Source: Gracilariopsis chorda (lineage: Eukaryota > Rhodophyta > Florideophyceae > Gracilariales > Gracilariaceae). Taken from it: a stretch of DNA of 64,000 nucleotides. Below are positions 41,960 to 54,261 of this stretch, piece after piece. The notes below the pieces were generated by a model. That model had not been told where the DNA came from. It searched no databases and worked only from the letters and a program-made list of their open reading frames with translations. How positions within the stretch are numbered: the first letter of the stretch is position 1; every line of letters starts with the position of its first letter. The translations under genes and the position numbers were made by a program. Location: contig NBIV01000065.1 of NCBI GenBank assembly GCA_003194525.1, forward strand, positions 222,247 to 286,246. Direction: 5' to 3'.

Positions 41960-44900
41960 AGGGATAACATTCCCCGCCTGGCGGGTATAGATGCGCGCCA
42001 GTGGGGCAGACGTGGTAGGGGCGGGCGCTGAGGGCCCGGATTACCCGGCGGAGCCGGTGAGTCCGACAGAGTCGGTAGGTTTGAGAGTCCCCGGCTGGTG
42101 TGTGGTAGTACCATAGGTCTAGTACTCCCGGATGGTTCCGGTGTTGCAGAGTCCGTAGAAACGGGGTTGCCTGGATCCAGGACTACCTCTGACGAGGGAG
42201 GAGGGGCAAGGACAACACGATCACGGGAAATCCGTTCGTGCGTGTCCCCCATCTCTACCACGACAGTGTCGGTGTTAACAGAGATCACCTTGAAGGGTCC
42301 ATCCACCACAGGCGAGAGTTTGTGACGCTTCTCCCGTTCCGGGTTGTAGTACTCCTTTCTGATGAAGACGTAGTTATTCGCCCGAATCGGGTACGGTTTC
42401 CCTCGCACGCGAGCATCAAAATCCCACTTGTAAGCGGCTTGGGCCCGTGCCATAGAATTCCGCGCAGCGGGGACCACCTTGGAAAGCCATTGCTTCCATT
42501 GCTGCCGGTAGATACCAACTGATGGGAGATTGTCCAAGGTAGCTTGGGGTTCCAGCGCCACAGGCGGGGGTGTTCTAGATGGAACCAACTCGAATGGCGA
42601 AACTCCGGTAGTCCGGTGTACCTGCGTATTGTACGCGTAGGTTACCGCCTCAGCGTACATGTCCCAGTTCTTTGAGTGGTCTGCAACGTAGGAACATAAC
42701 GCCGCGAGTAACGTCCGGTTAAACCGTTCAACCTGCCTATTACACTGGAGATGGTAGGTAGTCGTGAACAAGTTCTTAACATCCAGGATGCGACAAACAT
42801 CCTGGAAGAACTTGCTCACGAACTGTTTCTCGTTATCGGAGAGCACCTCCACAGGGGGACCGTAGACGAAAAACCAGTGCGTCAACAGAGCCTGGGCCAC
42901 CGTGAGAGCGGTTAATCTCCGGAGAGGGACAGTCTGTACCAGCTTAGAAAAGCGGTCGGTAATGACAAGTAGAAACTTGTTTCCACGTTTCGTGGTGAGT
43001 AGTGGTCCTAGAATATGGATTGCGATAAACTCGAGTGGCGCCCTTGCGGGGAATAGTTTCATCTTCTTCGTATTTTTGCGGAGTTTCACGCGATTCTTCG
43101 CGCATTCGCTACAAAACCGCACGGTTGCGTAGCAATCCACCGCCATTACGGGCCAATAGACATCCCTTCGCAGGGTTAGGTACAGTTTCCTCCCACCTGG
43201 GTGACCTCCAATGTGGGCGTAGTGTGATAGATGTAACACCCACGATTGCAGGGAATGTGGTACCACAATCTGTGGGCGGGCTTCGACCTTTCTTACGAGG
43301 TAGCCTTTGTCGTTTACCCTGAAAGGGAGATCTTCACTACCGTTAAGACGGGCACGAATCCTCGTACAGAATGGGTCGCCGAATTGTTCTCGGATCATTT
43401 CTTCCGGTGATACCGGTACAAAGTTTCCCGGTAACGGGTTCTCAGACTCATCTCGCGATGCGAGTAGTTTGTCAAAGTCAGCATCTTCGTCCCAGTTTTC
43501 TGGCCCAGCCTCGTCGGCACATTCCGGATCATCCGGGTCTATAGCCATGAAACATGGGGCTTCATCATCCTCCGTTGGGAGTGCTTCCCCACTTGTGGGT
43601 AACCGCGACAAAGCGTCGGCCTGGGTGTTCTGCGCGCCCTTTTTATAAATGACTTGAAAGTCATATTCCGGGAGGCGGAGTCTCCAGCGCATGAGGCGTC
43701 CCGACGGGTCGGAGATATTCATCAACCACCTCAATGAGGAATGATCCGTATACACGGTGAAATGAATTCCCATAAGGTAGGGGCGCAGAGTGGTCATCGC
43801 CCATACGACGGCGAGGCACTCTTTCTCCGATACGGAGTAGTTCCGCTCATGAACATTGAGCGAGCGCGACCAATAACCAATTGGATGTCGTTCCCCCTCG
43901 GGGGTGGTTTGAAAAAGAGCACACCCGACTTGGTAGTCACTCGAGTCCGTATCTACGGAGTATGGCAACCCAGGTTTTGGGAGATGTAGGATTGGTGCTG
44001 ATGTGAAAGCCTCCTTCAAGAAGTTAAAGGCTTCGGATTGCTCGGGCGTAAATGTTCCCAGTTTCGGGCGGTTCCCCTTTCACAACAACGCGTTCAGGGG
44101 CGCCACAGTATCCGAAACGTTCCGGGGAAACCGTCGATAGACGTTGAATAGCCCCAAAAAGGAGCGCAGTTGCGTCTGAGTACGGGGCTCATTCGCCTTA
44201 AGGAGGGATTTGACTCGAGCTTTCTCGATCGCTAACCGTCCAGGACGGATAATGTGACCCAGATACTTCACAGTATCTGTGAAAAACTCGCATTTTCTCA
44301 ACTTGAGGGTAGTCCCCGCATCGCGGAGTACGGTCAGCACGTTTCAAACGTGAGTGAGATGGTCGTCCAACGAGTTGGAGAAGATGATAATATCATCAAG
44401 GTAGACCAGAAAACTCCGCCACTTAAAGCGGTTGAGTAGAATATCTACTGCACGCTGAAAGGTGCGGGGGCGTTGGTTAACCCAAACGGAATCCGCTTGA
44501 AGCGTTACGTTCCTGCGTGGCAGGTGAATGCGGTTTTGTCGCGATCCTCCTGTCTGACAGGTACTTGCCAATATCCCCAATTGGCATCGAGAGCCGTGAA
44601 AACGCTGGCGTCTCCGAGGGAGTCAATACACTCGTCCATACGAGGGATAGGGTACGTTTCCCTAATATTCACGGCATTGAGCCGGTGGTAGTCGACACAG
44701 AACCTCCAGGTTCCGTCGGCCTTCAAAGCCAGTACAACTGGAGATGCCCGGGGTGATTGAGCGGGCTCAATCACACCTGCGCGGAGCATCTTGTCCACTT
44801 GGGACTGCTCCTCTTCCCGAGCTTTCGGACCTGCCCTGTAAGGGGGTTGTGCAACCAGTCGTGCACCGGGGATTAAATGGATCCAGTGTTCCATTGCATT

Positions 44901-46229
44901 TATCTCGGCAAGTGAGCCATCCCACATTGTGGTGAACTCCCGTAACATTGTACGGAGTTTGTTGCAGTGCGAATCTGGCACGTGGCTGAAGTCCAGCGCT
45001 TCAAGTGCCTTTTCCGGATCAATCCGGTCGTTGCTCGATGGAGCATTGTCCTGTGGAACAGCTGTTGTTCGCAATTTTAAGTTACTCGGTATGTTCGACG
45101 CTGAAATAGCAGTTTCCTCCGCCTCCTCAGACTTGACGTCTTCGGACGGCGAGGCGAACTCCTCAGAAGAGGTGGTAACTCCGAGTACATCGGCGGCTGT
45201 CATCTTCGTTGGCAGCATTCCCATAGGATGGGTGGTTACACTCCCAATTACTTGGTGTTTCACCAGATACTGGGGGTTTTTGCCAAGGTTGGCAACCAAT
45301 ATCCGAAAAGGAACATCCGGGGAAATGGAGACAATTCCATTAGCCAGCGCCAGCTGAGATTTCTCGTACAACGAGGCGAGGGGTTGTATAACCCGAGGAC
45401 CGTGTTGACTGGAATTTACCTGCGCCCAGATTTGGGACTCAGGCGGTATAGAAACCGAGGCAGCGACGCGGAGCTTGGTGGACTCGTGGGACGTGGGCGG
45501 TGGTTCCCGCGCAGCAGGGAGCGGAACTTGTTTCCGAGAGGACCGCTTTAGCGGGCGGCGAACAATCGGGACAGACGATCCGTCGTCAAGTTCTACACGC
45601 CTGAGGTGGGGCCTGATTGCGTCGTCAAATCTTTCGCAGTAATCACATTCCAGTATGACTGGTGCTGCCAATGAACGGCAAATGATGAAGTCCAACTTCA
45701 TCACAGAGGTAGCAAGTCCCATGAAGAGGTCCACTGTGCCCACCGTTTGTAACGGATTGTTGTTTGCATCCGAAATGTCGGGGACCGCGTCAGAGCGGAT
45801 ACGAGACCGCACAAGCGGGGGTAACAATGATTCCACAACAAAGTTGGGGCCTGCACCTGTATCCCGGACGGTGAGAAACCTCACCATAAACTGGGGATCA
45901 ATGCCAAGGTCGGCATAGACCTTATAGTTGCGCTTGGCCAAGACCAAGACTCTACTGGGAATCCGGGGATTTTTACTCCGTATGCACGGGCGACGCAACA
46001 CACCGAGGTGCGCAAAGTCCGCGTCAGCGGTGTCTTTCCTCGAGAGGACTTTCACTGGGGAGCGAGGCGAGGACGCCTTGGGCGCCAACAGCCTTTTTTC
46101 TGAGGACGCCTCTCCCGAAGGGGAGACTCCCTCAGTTAGTTTTCCGCCTTGGCGGTGGGTTGGTTTCCTCGACAACGAGTGCTTCATCCCGTTGACGGGG
46201 GTTTCTACCCGCATAAGCGGGGGTTGCAA
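41960..46229 (-). pseudogene. pol: G2b pol, broken
   Basis: Four minus-strand pieces. 46229-44505 joins the Gag end and protease in one frame (VNGMKHSLSRKPTH..VRDTGAGPNF) into RT. After a frameshift near 44550, 44580-44344 carries YLDDIIIFS. Two TGA codons (44346-44344 and 44079-44077) fall where copy a has CGA (LTHVRDVL, NALLRKGN). 44019-41960 covers RNase H and integrase; near 42035 the frame breaks in the linker. It is useful as a second copy to tell indels from family features. Confidence 0.9.
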
Positions 46230-46290
46230 CGGATAGTTGCGCGACCTCCCGAGTCAGGGTGTATGAGGCTTTCCGCGCACGCGTGGTCCG

Positions 46291-46913
46291 TCTATGAGGA
46301 TAGTGGCCACATAGTCCCATGTCAATTCCGAGATGTCATTTGTCCGAAGTGCCGCAGCCGTTGACTCTAGTGAGCAGTTGGGATCAATAGAGGCTAACAG
46401 CATTGGCGCCTTGTGGGATTCGGGAATGGCAGCATCCTTCCCCATTCGGTCTAGGTGAGAGAATAGGGACGCAAACTGGTCGACATAGTCCGACATATTC
46501 TGACCATTATACGACATTCGGAATAGCTGGGTCTGTACAGCAATACGTGACACTGTCCTATTAGACGCATACCTCGCATCAAGAAGTTGGAGCATACGCC
46601 CAGGGTCATCATCGACGTCTATAACCACACGCAGAGGTGCTTCTCCAAGTGCGCATACTATGATTGCGCATGCCTTTTCCCGTTTGGCAAGTACACGGGG
46701 AGCGGACTGCGGATCGCTTGAGCCCAACGCTTGCGTCGTGGTAGCACTGTATGACCCCTCCGAGCCTGACATTACGACATTTCAGACTCCTTTGGTGCGA
46801 CATGCAGCTCGTAGACGATGTCGCCATAACTTATAATCCTCACCACGTTTACCATGGAAGCGAGGGATCTTCACACCAGAGGTGGTTCCGGACTCAACTT
46901 CGGAGTCAGACAT
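46291..46913 (-). pseudogene. gag: copia A' gag, 5' part
   Basis: ATG at 46913 opens MSDSEVES..GVKIPRFHGKRGEDYKLWRHRLRAACRTKGV, the usual copia Gag opening. A TGA (46784-46782) stands where relatives have Trp (KGVW). The frame then continues through MLQLLDARYASNRTVSRIAVQTQLFRM..DYVDQFASLFSHL (UBN2-type Gag) to SELTWDYVATILID, where it abuts G2b at about 46291. It follows an A-type LTR and primer site on the minus strand. Confidence 0.8.
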
Positions 46914-47280
46914 TGTTCCAGAAGGAGTTCAAATACCAAAGTAAATAAAACAAATGTAGCAGAGTGAGGGACTCGATGCCTTGAATCGATGATCAGCTGA
47001 GATCAAAGAGAATGATTGCGGTACAGGCGTTGAATTGTAGCTGATGTCACACTAAGAAAGAGATACTGGCGTGGAGATTTGTCGACACTGAACAGGTCGG
47101 ATGCCAGCGGAGACCGTGTAAACAAGTCTCAACGCTCGTCCAGACGCGTCTGGTACGCGAATCACAGGCAGAGTTCGGGTCCTCGACGCCTGGAGTATAC
47201 TCACAAGTGGCTCTGAAGCGCACTCGGAAAAGAAAATGAAAGATGAAACTTCGTAAAGACGGGCGCACTGACAGGAGAAA

Positions 47281-47460
47281 CTATCTCCGCCAACCTAAGG
47301 GTTGAACCCCTGGACCCTGGATGCTCTCTCCAGGTGCGAGATGGGATTTTCTTTGACCTGCCCTACTCCGCGCACTTCACGAGTAGGGTGCTCAATCCGT
47401 ACGAAACGTCCCAGGGAGGTTACTAACAAGCGCGATATGCTTTCACCAGTTAAACCCTGC
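47281..47460 (-). promoter_or_regulatory. copia A leader: copy of the shared 5' module
   Basis: On the minus strand, 47460-47410 (GGGTTTAACTGGTGAAAGCA.. then TTAGTAACCTCCCTGG) aligns with B 53940-53990 and G1 6200-6250. 47320-47281 (CAGGGGTTCAACCC..GGCGGAGATAG) aligns with B 54077-54110. The first block seen in G1 and B (GATAACGGTGAC) was not found here. Confidence 0.6.
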
Positions 47461-47551
47461 TGGTCTCTTGCGGGATATTAGCTTGATCTTACGCGCGCAC
47501 GCAAAAATAAAACAAGTTGAAACCGAGCGACGTCTGCAAATATCACTTTTC

Positions 47552-47565
47552 TGGGCCCATAACCT
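47552..47565 (-). other. copia A' primer-binding site (internal initiator tRNA)
   Basis: GGTTATGGGCCCAG on the minus strand is complementary to the anticodon region of initiator methionine tRNA (CTGGGCCCATAACC), the primer type known for Drosophila copia and some other copia elements. Confidence 0.8.
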
Positions 47566-47568
47566 AAT

Positions 47569-48383
47569 GATATGAAATGATGTTGGTAGATGATGTTGTA
47601 CTTTGGCCGAAATGAAAAAGAAAGAAAGAGAGAAGATTAACAGTGAAGGTTGCCAGGCTTGGGGGCGAGTTTATTTGGTACTGCGACTTCAGCGTCTTAT
47701 ATAGCACATTTACTTCGCACTACCACTACAAGAAACCCCTACACCACTATGTGGGGACACCCAATACTATCAATCATAGTCAAACATAACACAATAAGGG
47801 ATGCACACACGGATTACAGCTAAGTACAACCATGCATAACATCATAACAACACATTACAACAACGCACACCACGTGAACCAAGCAGCCAACAATGCGCAA
47901 CAAGTGAACCAGACATGTCGAAAATGTGACAGCATGTGACAGAACTGTGTAAACACTTACTTGCATCATCATGACTATGACAAAGCACAAATTCACATGC
48001 CACCACATCCATGTACATACCCTAGGTGTGTTGCGTGCATGGCACGTGCTTACTTGCACAACTACACATATGCAACACCTGCATGTATCTTTAAACCAGA
48101 TGTAGCCACACATATTCCTAAGTACCAATCCCATTCACCTTATGCCAAGTGGCCAGTTCCGTGCCCAGGACCCATAGAATGAATAACACTTGTAACCAAT
48201 ACGTTGCATATGAGTATTTGCAGTAGCCAATTATATGCCCGTTTCTCGTTGGGTTTGAGAACACACGCATATGCGCTTTTGCAAAGCAGCTCCAAAAAAC
48301 AGCCCTCCGTTATATGACACTTTGTTTCCAAGTGCTGCACCATGATGTCCCAGGACTACCAGGCACTCGACTATGTGCTAACA
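47569..48383 (-). repeat. copia A LTR shared by two elements
   Basis: On the minus strand it starts TGTTAGCACATAG immediately after the pol stop (48384) and ends near 47569, a few bases before the primer site. TATA box TATATAAG at about 47703-47696. It serves as the 3' LTR of A (48384-52263) and the 5' LTR of A' (46291-47551). A 30-bp segment at 48202-48231 matches the B LTR in 27 positions. Confidence 0.8.
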
Positions 48384-51300
48384 TCAATACTCCACCTCGA
48401 GTTCCTGGGTCAGACCAACTCTATCCATGACCAATTGCGTCATAGCAGGACTAAGTGGCTTAGTGAGTATGTCAGAAACAATGTCCTCACTTTCCACATA
48501 TTCCATGCTTATCACCTTGCTTTTGACCAAGTATCGGATAAAGTGTATCTTCACGTCAATGTGTTTGGCACGTCCAGAGGGGCAACTCTCACCAATGGCC
48601 CACTCAATCGCACATTGATTATCTGAGCGTAGTGGAGTACTGTCATTAACCGGTACCCCAGATTCCTCAAGTACTCGAGATATCCACATTAGCGCTTGAC
48701 TTGCCATCACCAAGGCGTAGTACTCAGACTCGGCAGTAGACAATGCGACCGAAGCCTGCTTACGGGCACCGTAGAAACAAACACATGACCCAAGTTTGAT
48801 CATAAATCCAGACAAAGACTTGCGATCCGTGGTGTCGCCTGCGTAGTCAGAGTCCACATAACCATTCAGCAGCAGGTTTCCAGGGTGATAAACGAGTCCA
48901 TGGTGAGTAGTGCCATGTAAATACCTTAGCACGCGCTTCACCGCTCGATGAGAACACCGAGTTGGTGCTTTCTGAGAGCATGCTAGGATAAGTACAGTTG
49001 CCAATATGTCCAAACTCGTGCGTAATGCCAGGTACAGCAGAGACCCGATCATCCGCTGATACAACTGGACTTCAAATGGGGACTTGTCCTCCTCCGCATC
49101 AAGCGAGGAAAAGAAGGATTCCACCATTGGGCTTCGTGCAGGCTTGCTACATTCCGGTCCAAACCAACGTAACATTCTACTGACATAAAACGGCTGTGTT
49201 AGTTTCACACCTAACAGTTGGCCATTGGAGTCCACGTTCCAGCTTAATTCAACATCAAGATACATTCTCACTCGAGTCTCAACACGTAGGTCATACAGTG
49301 ACTTGAGCCCCTCCACTACGTGGGAACGTTATTCAGCAGTTGGCGTAAATATGAGAAGGTCATCTACGTATACCAGGATGTATGCGTAAGTGTTGCCGGC
49401 TAGTTTGCGCCTGAAAACACACGGTACACTGGGTAGTTCTTCAAAACCTATGCCTGTAATGTCCGTGCTGAACTTCGTGTGCCATGCCAGATGAGCCTGC
49501 TTAAGCCCGTATATCGCCTTTAGCAGTTTGTAGCATTGTGACTTGAGACCAGGAATGCCACGCGGTGACATCACCCACACATCTTCTTTGAGTTCACCAT
49601 TAAGGAACGCTGTCTTTATTTCAACCTGTGCAACAAACATGTGCATGCACAACATCAGGTACAGGAACATGCAAACCAAATTGAACGAAACAACTGGTGC
49701 ATACGTCTCTAAGTAGTCCTGAAAATATGTCTGGAGGTTTCCCCCAGCCACTATTCGAGCTCTAAATCGGTCAACGGAGTCATCTGCGTCACGTTTCACC
49801 TTCAGTATGACATGCGTTGGTAGTGGCTCGGACATTGGTAAGTCATCAGGGATCCATGTAGCCTTGTATTCTAAAGATGCCGACTCTTCATCAATGGCAT
49901 TTAGCCATTGCCCTCTTTCAGTTGGGATGGCAGACAGTGCTTCCTTTAGTGTGGGATCATTTCTCGTGGTCACCTCAACCTCAGATTTGGCAGTGCCAGC
50001 CATATGCCACCAGCGTTGTTGTGCACGCCTTGTGCGACGAGGATACCGTGATTGTGAGTCAGAGTCAACATTTTCCTGTTCAATGTCACCTCCATCGTCA
50101 TTTGACTGCTCTTCATTACTCGAACTGTTCTCGGCAGTATCAAAGTTTACTGTTGCAGGGCCAACCATAATGTCTGTTGGTGCCTCAGGGTGGTCTATTG
50201 TACCATTTTCTGAGTTTGACATGATGTTTTCAACATCATCAACAGAGAATTCATCCGAACTGATGCTATCCATATCGTTCTCAGAATGATAAGTACTATC
50301 TGATGTGCTTTCTTCATCCATAGAGTTGCCGAGATATGGTGCACCAGGGAACCTAGATTCATCAAAAGTGACATGACGGGACCTTACTATTCGAGGAATA
50401 TCGTCGTCATCAGTAACTAGGACCTCATAAACACCATGCTCAAGAGTCTGCAAGTACACTCCCTCAAGTGCACGAGATTCGAACTTGGTGCCCGGGTTCA
50501 TTTTTAATACATATGCGGCACATCCAAATACTCTGACATACTTCAAACAAGCCCTAGTTTCAGTCACTAGCAAATACGGTGTTACGCCAGTGGTGGAGTG
50601 CGGCACTCTATTGCGAACATAAATAACATGTTTCAGTGCATATGACAACATTCTGGAAGATTTGCTTGAATGAGCAAAGCTCGGGCAGCTTCACCCATAG
50701 TGCGATTGATGCGCTCTGCAATGGCATTATGTTCTGGGGTATACGGTGGAGAAAACGATACCTCCTGGAGACCTTTCTTGGGATTCTCTTGCAAGGCAAT
50801 GTACTCTTCGGCATTGTCAGATTGCAGCTTTCGAATAAGCACATGCTCTCCTCCAAGCTGTTTGAGCTTCTGTCTCACACCCAAGAACACTTGTGCAATC
50901 TCAGACCTATGCATCATGAACCCAAGTATTGCATATCGCGAGTGATCATCCACAAATCCAGATGCATACCGGAATCGATCTGGGAACGATGGCACTAATG
51001 GACCCATAATGTCTGAGTGCACAATGTCTCCAACGTTGTCAGATCTTTCAAACTTGCCCAGAAATGGCAGTTTATGTGCTTTGCCAAGCCGACACGATCG
51101 ACATATCTCCTCCATTCACTTGAGTTTTGGTACTCCGTTGACATGTTCATGGACCTTTTGTAGGTCATATTTATTCATATGTGCCAGTCTGCGATGCCAC
51201 AATGTACTTGTGCTGTCGTCTGTTGCAGAAAGCATCTTGGATGTATCCCAGTGGTCAATGGGGTTGGGTAGCATGTACAGACGGGAACGATTATGACGAG

Positions 51301-52263
51301 TCCCACGTCCAAAGTCAAACCCGTGCTCATGTTGTAGGGTTACCTCCTTACCACAGAACCGTGACTGGATACCCTTGTCAGCTAACCGACCTACAGATAC
51401 TAGGTTATATCCAAGATTCGGAACTAGCAGCACTTTCGACAACCTGAGGTTCACATTCGAGAAGGGTAGTATGACATCTCCTTGTTGCGTGGCATTCACC
51501 GTGGTGTTGTCAGCTAGCTCAATTGTCTTCTCTGGTATGTCAATCAGTGCGTCTGGAACGAACGCAGATACAGAACAGAAGAAATGAGACGTAGCACCAC
51601 TGTCCGCATAAGTGTCGTTGTGACTAATAGCTGGCGGTACCACTGAAGACTTCTCACTAGCAACACCAGCAATCCCAACTTTGGACGCTCTACTGGATGA
51701 CTTCCCAGAACGCTTTGGCTTCTCAACTGCGTTCACCCTCAGCTGGTCCAAGATTGCTTGTGGCAGATGGTTGTCAGGTTTGTCTGGATTCACGTGACAT
51801 CGGTCTTGGGTATGTCCATCACGGTCGCAGAAGGTGCAGTGGTACCCGTATCTGCTTCCAGCAGCATACGCACGACCAGTGGGGTCGTTAACAGTGGTCG
51901 AATCTGACGCGTTACCATCATTTTCATTACCAATCGATGATCTGCTGTGTCCACTTAGTCGGGCACCACCCTTGTACCTGTTCTTTTTGCGATTACGCCC
52001 TCCACTGGAACTACCTGAACCCATTTGACGAGCATTTTATTCATCAATCAGGGTTGTCGCCACATAGTCCCATGTCAGTTCGGAGATCTCCTTGGTCCTA
52101 AGTGCTGCGGCAGTTGACTCCAAAGAGCAGTTGGGGTCAATAGAGGCCAGAAGCATAGGTGCCTTGTGAGACTCAGGTATAGCCGCATCCTTGCCCATGC
52201 GGTCCAGCTGCGAGAACAGAGAGGCAAACTGGTCCACATACTCAGACATGTTTTGGCCTTTGT
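48384..52263 (-). pseudogene. pol: copia A gag-pol, degenerate and 5'-truncated
   Basis: Minus-strand order: Gag end (GQNMSEYVDQFASLF.., 52263-52037), zinc knuckle CTFCDRDGHTQDRC, protease YADSGATSHFF, GAG-pre-integrase HRRLAHMN, integrase (HSDIMGPL, LQSDNAEEY, NAIAERINRT), RT (VEIKTAFLNGELKEDVW, YVDDLLIF), RNase H (DSDYAGDTTDRKS). Three in-frame stops (TAA 52036-52034, TGA 51118-51116, TAA about 49328-49326) and one frameshift near 50640. The start is missing: family B's LTR begins at 52264 within gag. The YVDD box is intact but the element is dead. Confidence 0.9.
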
Positions 52264-53042
52264 TGTTGGCAGTAGTAACTGTGCTGTCACTGAAAACCAA
52301 ATGTTCCGGGGAGCATGGGCTGTTTTAGAGGGTACCTCTGCAAAAGCACATATGCGCGTGTGCACGAACCCAACGTGAAACTGGCTTCTAATTGGCTACT
52401 GCAAATGTACAGATGCAACGTGGTGCGTACAAGTGGTATGGCATAACTGGATCGGTTGGACACACCCACGTGTCCAGCTACTACAGTGGTCACAGTATAC
52501 GTTGTGTGCAGGGGATACTGGTGAAGTGGTTGACAGCTGGTACAAGTGGTACAGCAGTGGTTGGTACAATGGTAAGGTGCGCATGCACTGTCAACAGGTT
52601 TACACATGCACGGGTATATTGATGACGTGGGTGTTGTGTGCATTGCCACATGATGACATGGCACTAACACCACAGGTTACGTGCCGACTTACCGTGACGT
52701 GTTGACTTACCGTGATGTGTTGGCATGTGCTGGCGTGTGTTGGAGTCGTGAATTTGTGCCTTGTCATGGTCATGTGTATGCACGTAACTATTACGGAACG
52801 TTGGTGCGTTGGTGTGCGTTGATGTAATGAGGTTGTGCTGAGCTGGCTATGTCATGTTAGATGATGATTGGTAGTATTGAGTGTCCCTGCTTAGTGGTTT
52901 AGGTTTTACTTGTAGTTGGTGTTCCCGCGCAATTCGAGTTTAGAGTGGTATATAAGATGTGCCTGAAGGACCTCCAAGTAAATCCAAGCCAGAGCTGGCG
53001 AACTTCCCTTCCATCCCCTCAACTTCCTTTCAACTTTTAACA
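52264..53042 (+). repeat. copia B LTR1 (5' LTR)
   Basis: 779 bp, TGTTGGCAG...TTAACA. TATA box TATATAAG at 52949-52956, so the transcribed LTR part is short. Shares variants with LTR3 rather than LTR2. Confidence 0.95.
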
Positions 53043-53057
53043 GGTTATGGGCCCAGC
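53043..53057 (+). other. copia B primer-binding site (internal initiator tRNA)
   Basis: GGTTATGGGCCCAGC directly follows the LTR and is complementary to the anticodon stem-loop of initiator methionine tRNA, not to a tRNA 3' end. Confidence 0.85.
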
Positions 53058-53579
53058 CCCGCTGAACCTTGCCGCTATCATTTTCCGTATCGTTCGTCTG
53101 TCGCTGCTCTCCCTCACTGCCGTTCATCCGTTTCGCTGTTGTTGCCTCTTTTGTCGTTGCGTCGGGTGTCTTGATCCCATTGTTGGTCGGTGTTGGTCAT
53201 TCTCCTTTGGTTTGCGTTCCTCTCTGAGGGTGTTGTGGTGGTAGTGGTTCGACGTTTACTTCCTATCGTTGTTGAGTTGGGCCTCCGTTGTTGCCCGTGT
53301 TGTCGATCGCCATCTACTTTGTGTGTGACACTCCCTCTTTTTTGTGTTTTGGGATCCCCGAGTCGTTTGTCGGGTCGTATCCGTGAGGTTGAGTCGGTCT
53401 AGTTTCGAAGTCTGGGCTCCGTGATCGTGTGTTCAGCAGTTGTTTGTATTTCGTGTTTCTTAATCATCATCTGGTGTCCAGTGCGACGAGTGGTTGATCT
53501 GGGTTACTTTGGGTGATTCCAGGTATCCGGGGACGTGAGCCTGGCGGCTTGAACCAAAGCAGGTGTACTGTCGAGCGGC

Positions 53580-54110
53580 TTCCCACCGGTCCATTTGGAC
53601 AGATAACGGTGACCGTCGTTAAGACCTGGTAAGTTCAGCGGGTGCATCTGTGGACGGGGTGCCGTGGCGTACTGCGCTGGTGCGGGTGATTGAATTATTT
53701 GTTTTGATCCTGACTGCGTGTCGGGATTCTTGGGCTGTTGCGAAGGTATTCCATAACGAGCTTTTGATCCGTGCATCTGACCCTTGGGCGTTTGTGCGGG
53801 GAGGCGACGTGGCGTAGGCTGACCTCCTTCTTAGGATCAGGCCACGTGTGAACTTAAGTGGTTGCGCGTTAGCAGCGTACTTTGGTTGCCATAGTAGCTT
53901 CAGTTTCGAGGTCGCGCAAGTTCTTGCAAGAGGCCAGAGAGGGTTATACTTGGTGAAGGCATATCTTGGGTCATTAACCATCCTCTGGAAGCCTCGTAGA
54001 GAGCGACGCATCTTCTCCTTAGACGTAGGAGAGGGAAGACAGAAGAAGACGTCCTGTACCCGGAGCATCTCCGGGGGCCAGGGGTCCAACACCATAGGGT
54101 AGCGGAGGTA
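53580..54110 (+). promoter_or_regulatory. copia B leader: shared 5' module
   Basis: Within a 1.2-kb untranslated leader. Blocks: GATAACGGTGAC (53602-53613) preceded by a GTCC/GGAC hairpin and followed by GTCGTTAAGACCTGG; CAGGCCACGTG (53838-53848); GGCCAGAGAGGGTTATAC..GTGAAGGCATATC.. to TCCTCTGGAAGCC (53932-53993); and CCGGAGCATCTCCGGGGGCC.. (54060-54110). Same order as in G1's LTR. Function is inferred; an IRES is the leading idea. Confidence 0.7.
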
Positions 54111-54143
54111 GTTTTTCCCGTCAGTGCGCCCGAATTTGAAGTT

Positions 54144-54191
54144 TTGTTGTTATTGTTGTCGTTGTTTTTGTTGTTATTGTTGTCGTTGTTG
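54144..54191 (+). repeat. GU-rich 24-base repeat before gag
   Basis: A 24-base unit rich in TTGTTG starts at 54144 and again at 54168, ending about 70 bases before the gag-pol ATG. It is expected to be unstructured in RNA. Confidence 0.75.
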
Positions 54192-54261
54192 CCATTTTTG
54201 TACTACCTAAGTGCCGTAGGTCTTTCATCGCACCTGTGCTGTTTGTGGACATCTACCAAGC

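Larger units (their letters stand above)
37738..46291 (-). mobile_element. Ty3/gypsy element G2 (copy b), 5'-truncated, with opposite-strand gene
   Basis: The 3' LTR (37738-38562) is inserted in the Harbinger gene. Minus-strand pol runs to 46229. The remaining gag end stops at about 46291 and copia A sequence begins, so the 5' LTR and most of gag are missing. It carries a plus-strand gene (38690-40378) absent from copy a. Pol has CGA-to-TGA stops and frameshifts. Confidence 0.9.

Noticed and set aside
46291-52263. Copia A/A' as one circularly permuted element from a one-LTR circle
   Set aside because: The overlapping gag segments differ at several residues, so they come from two copies.
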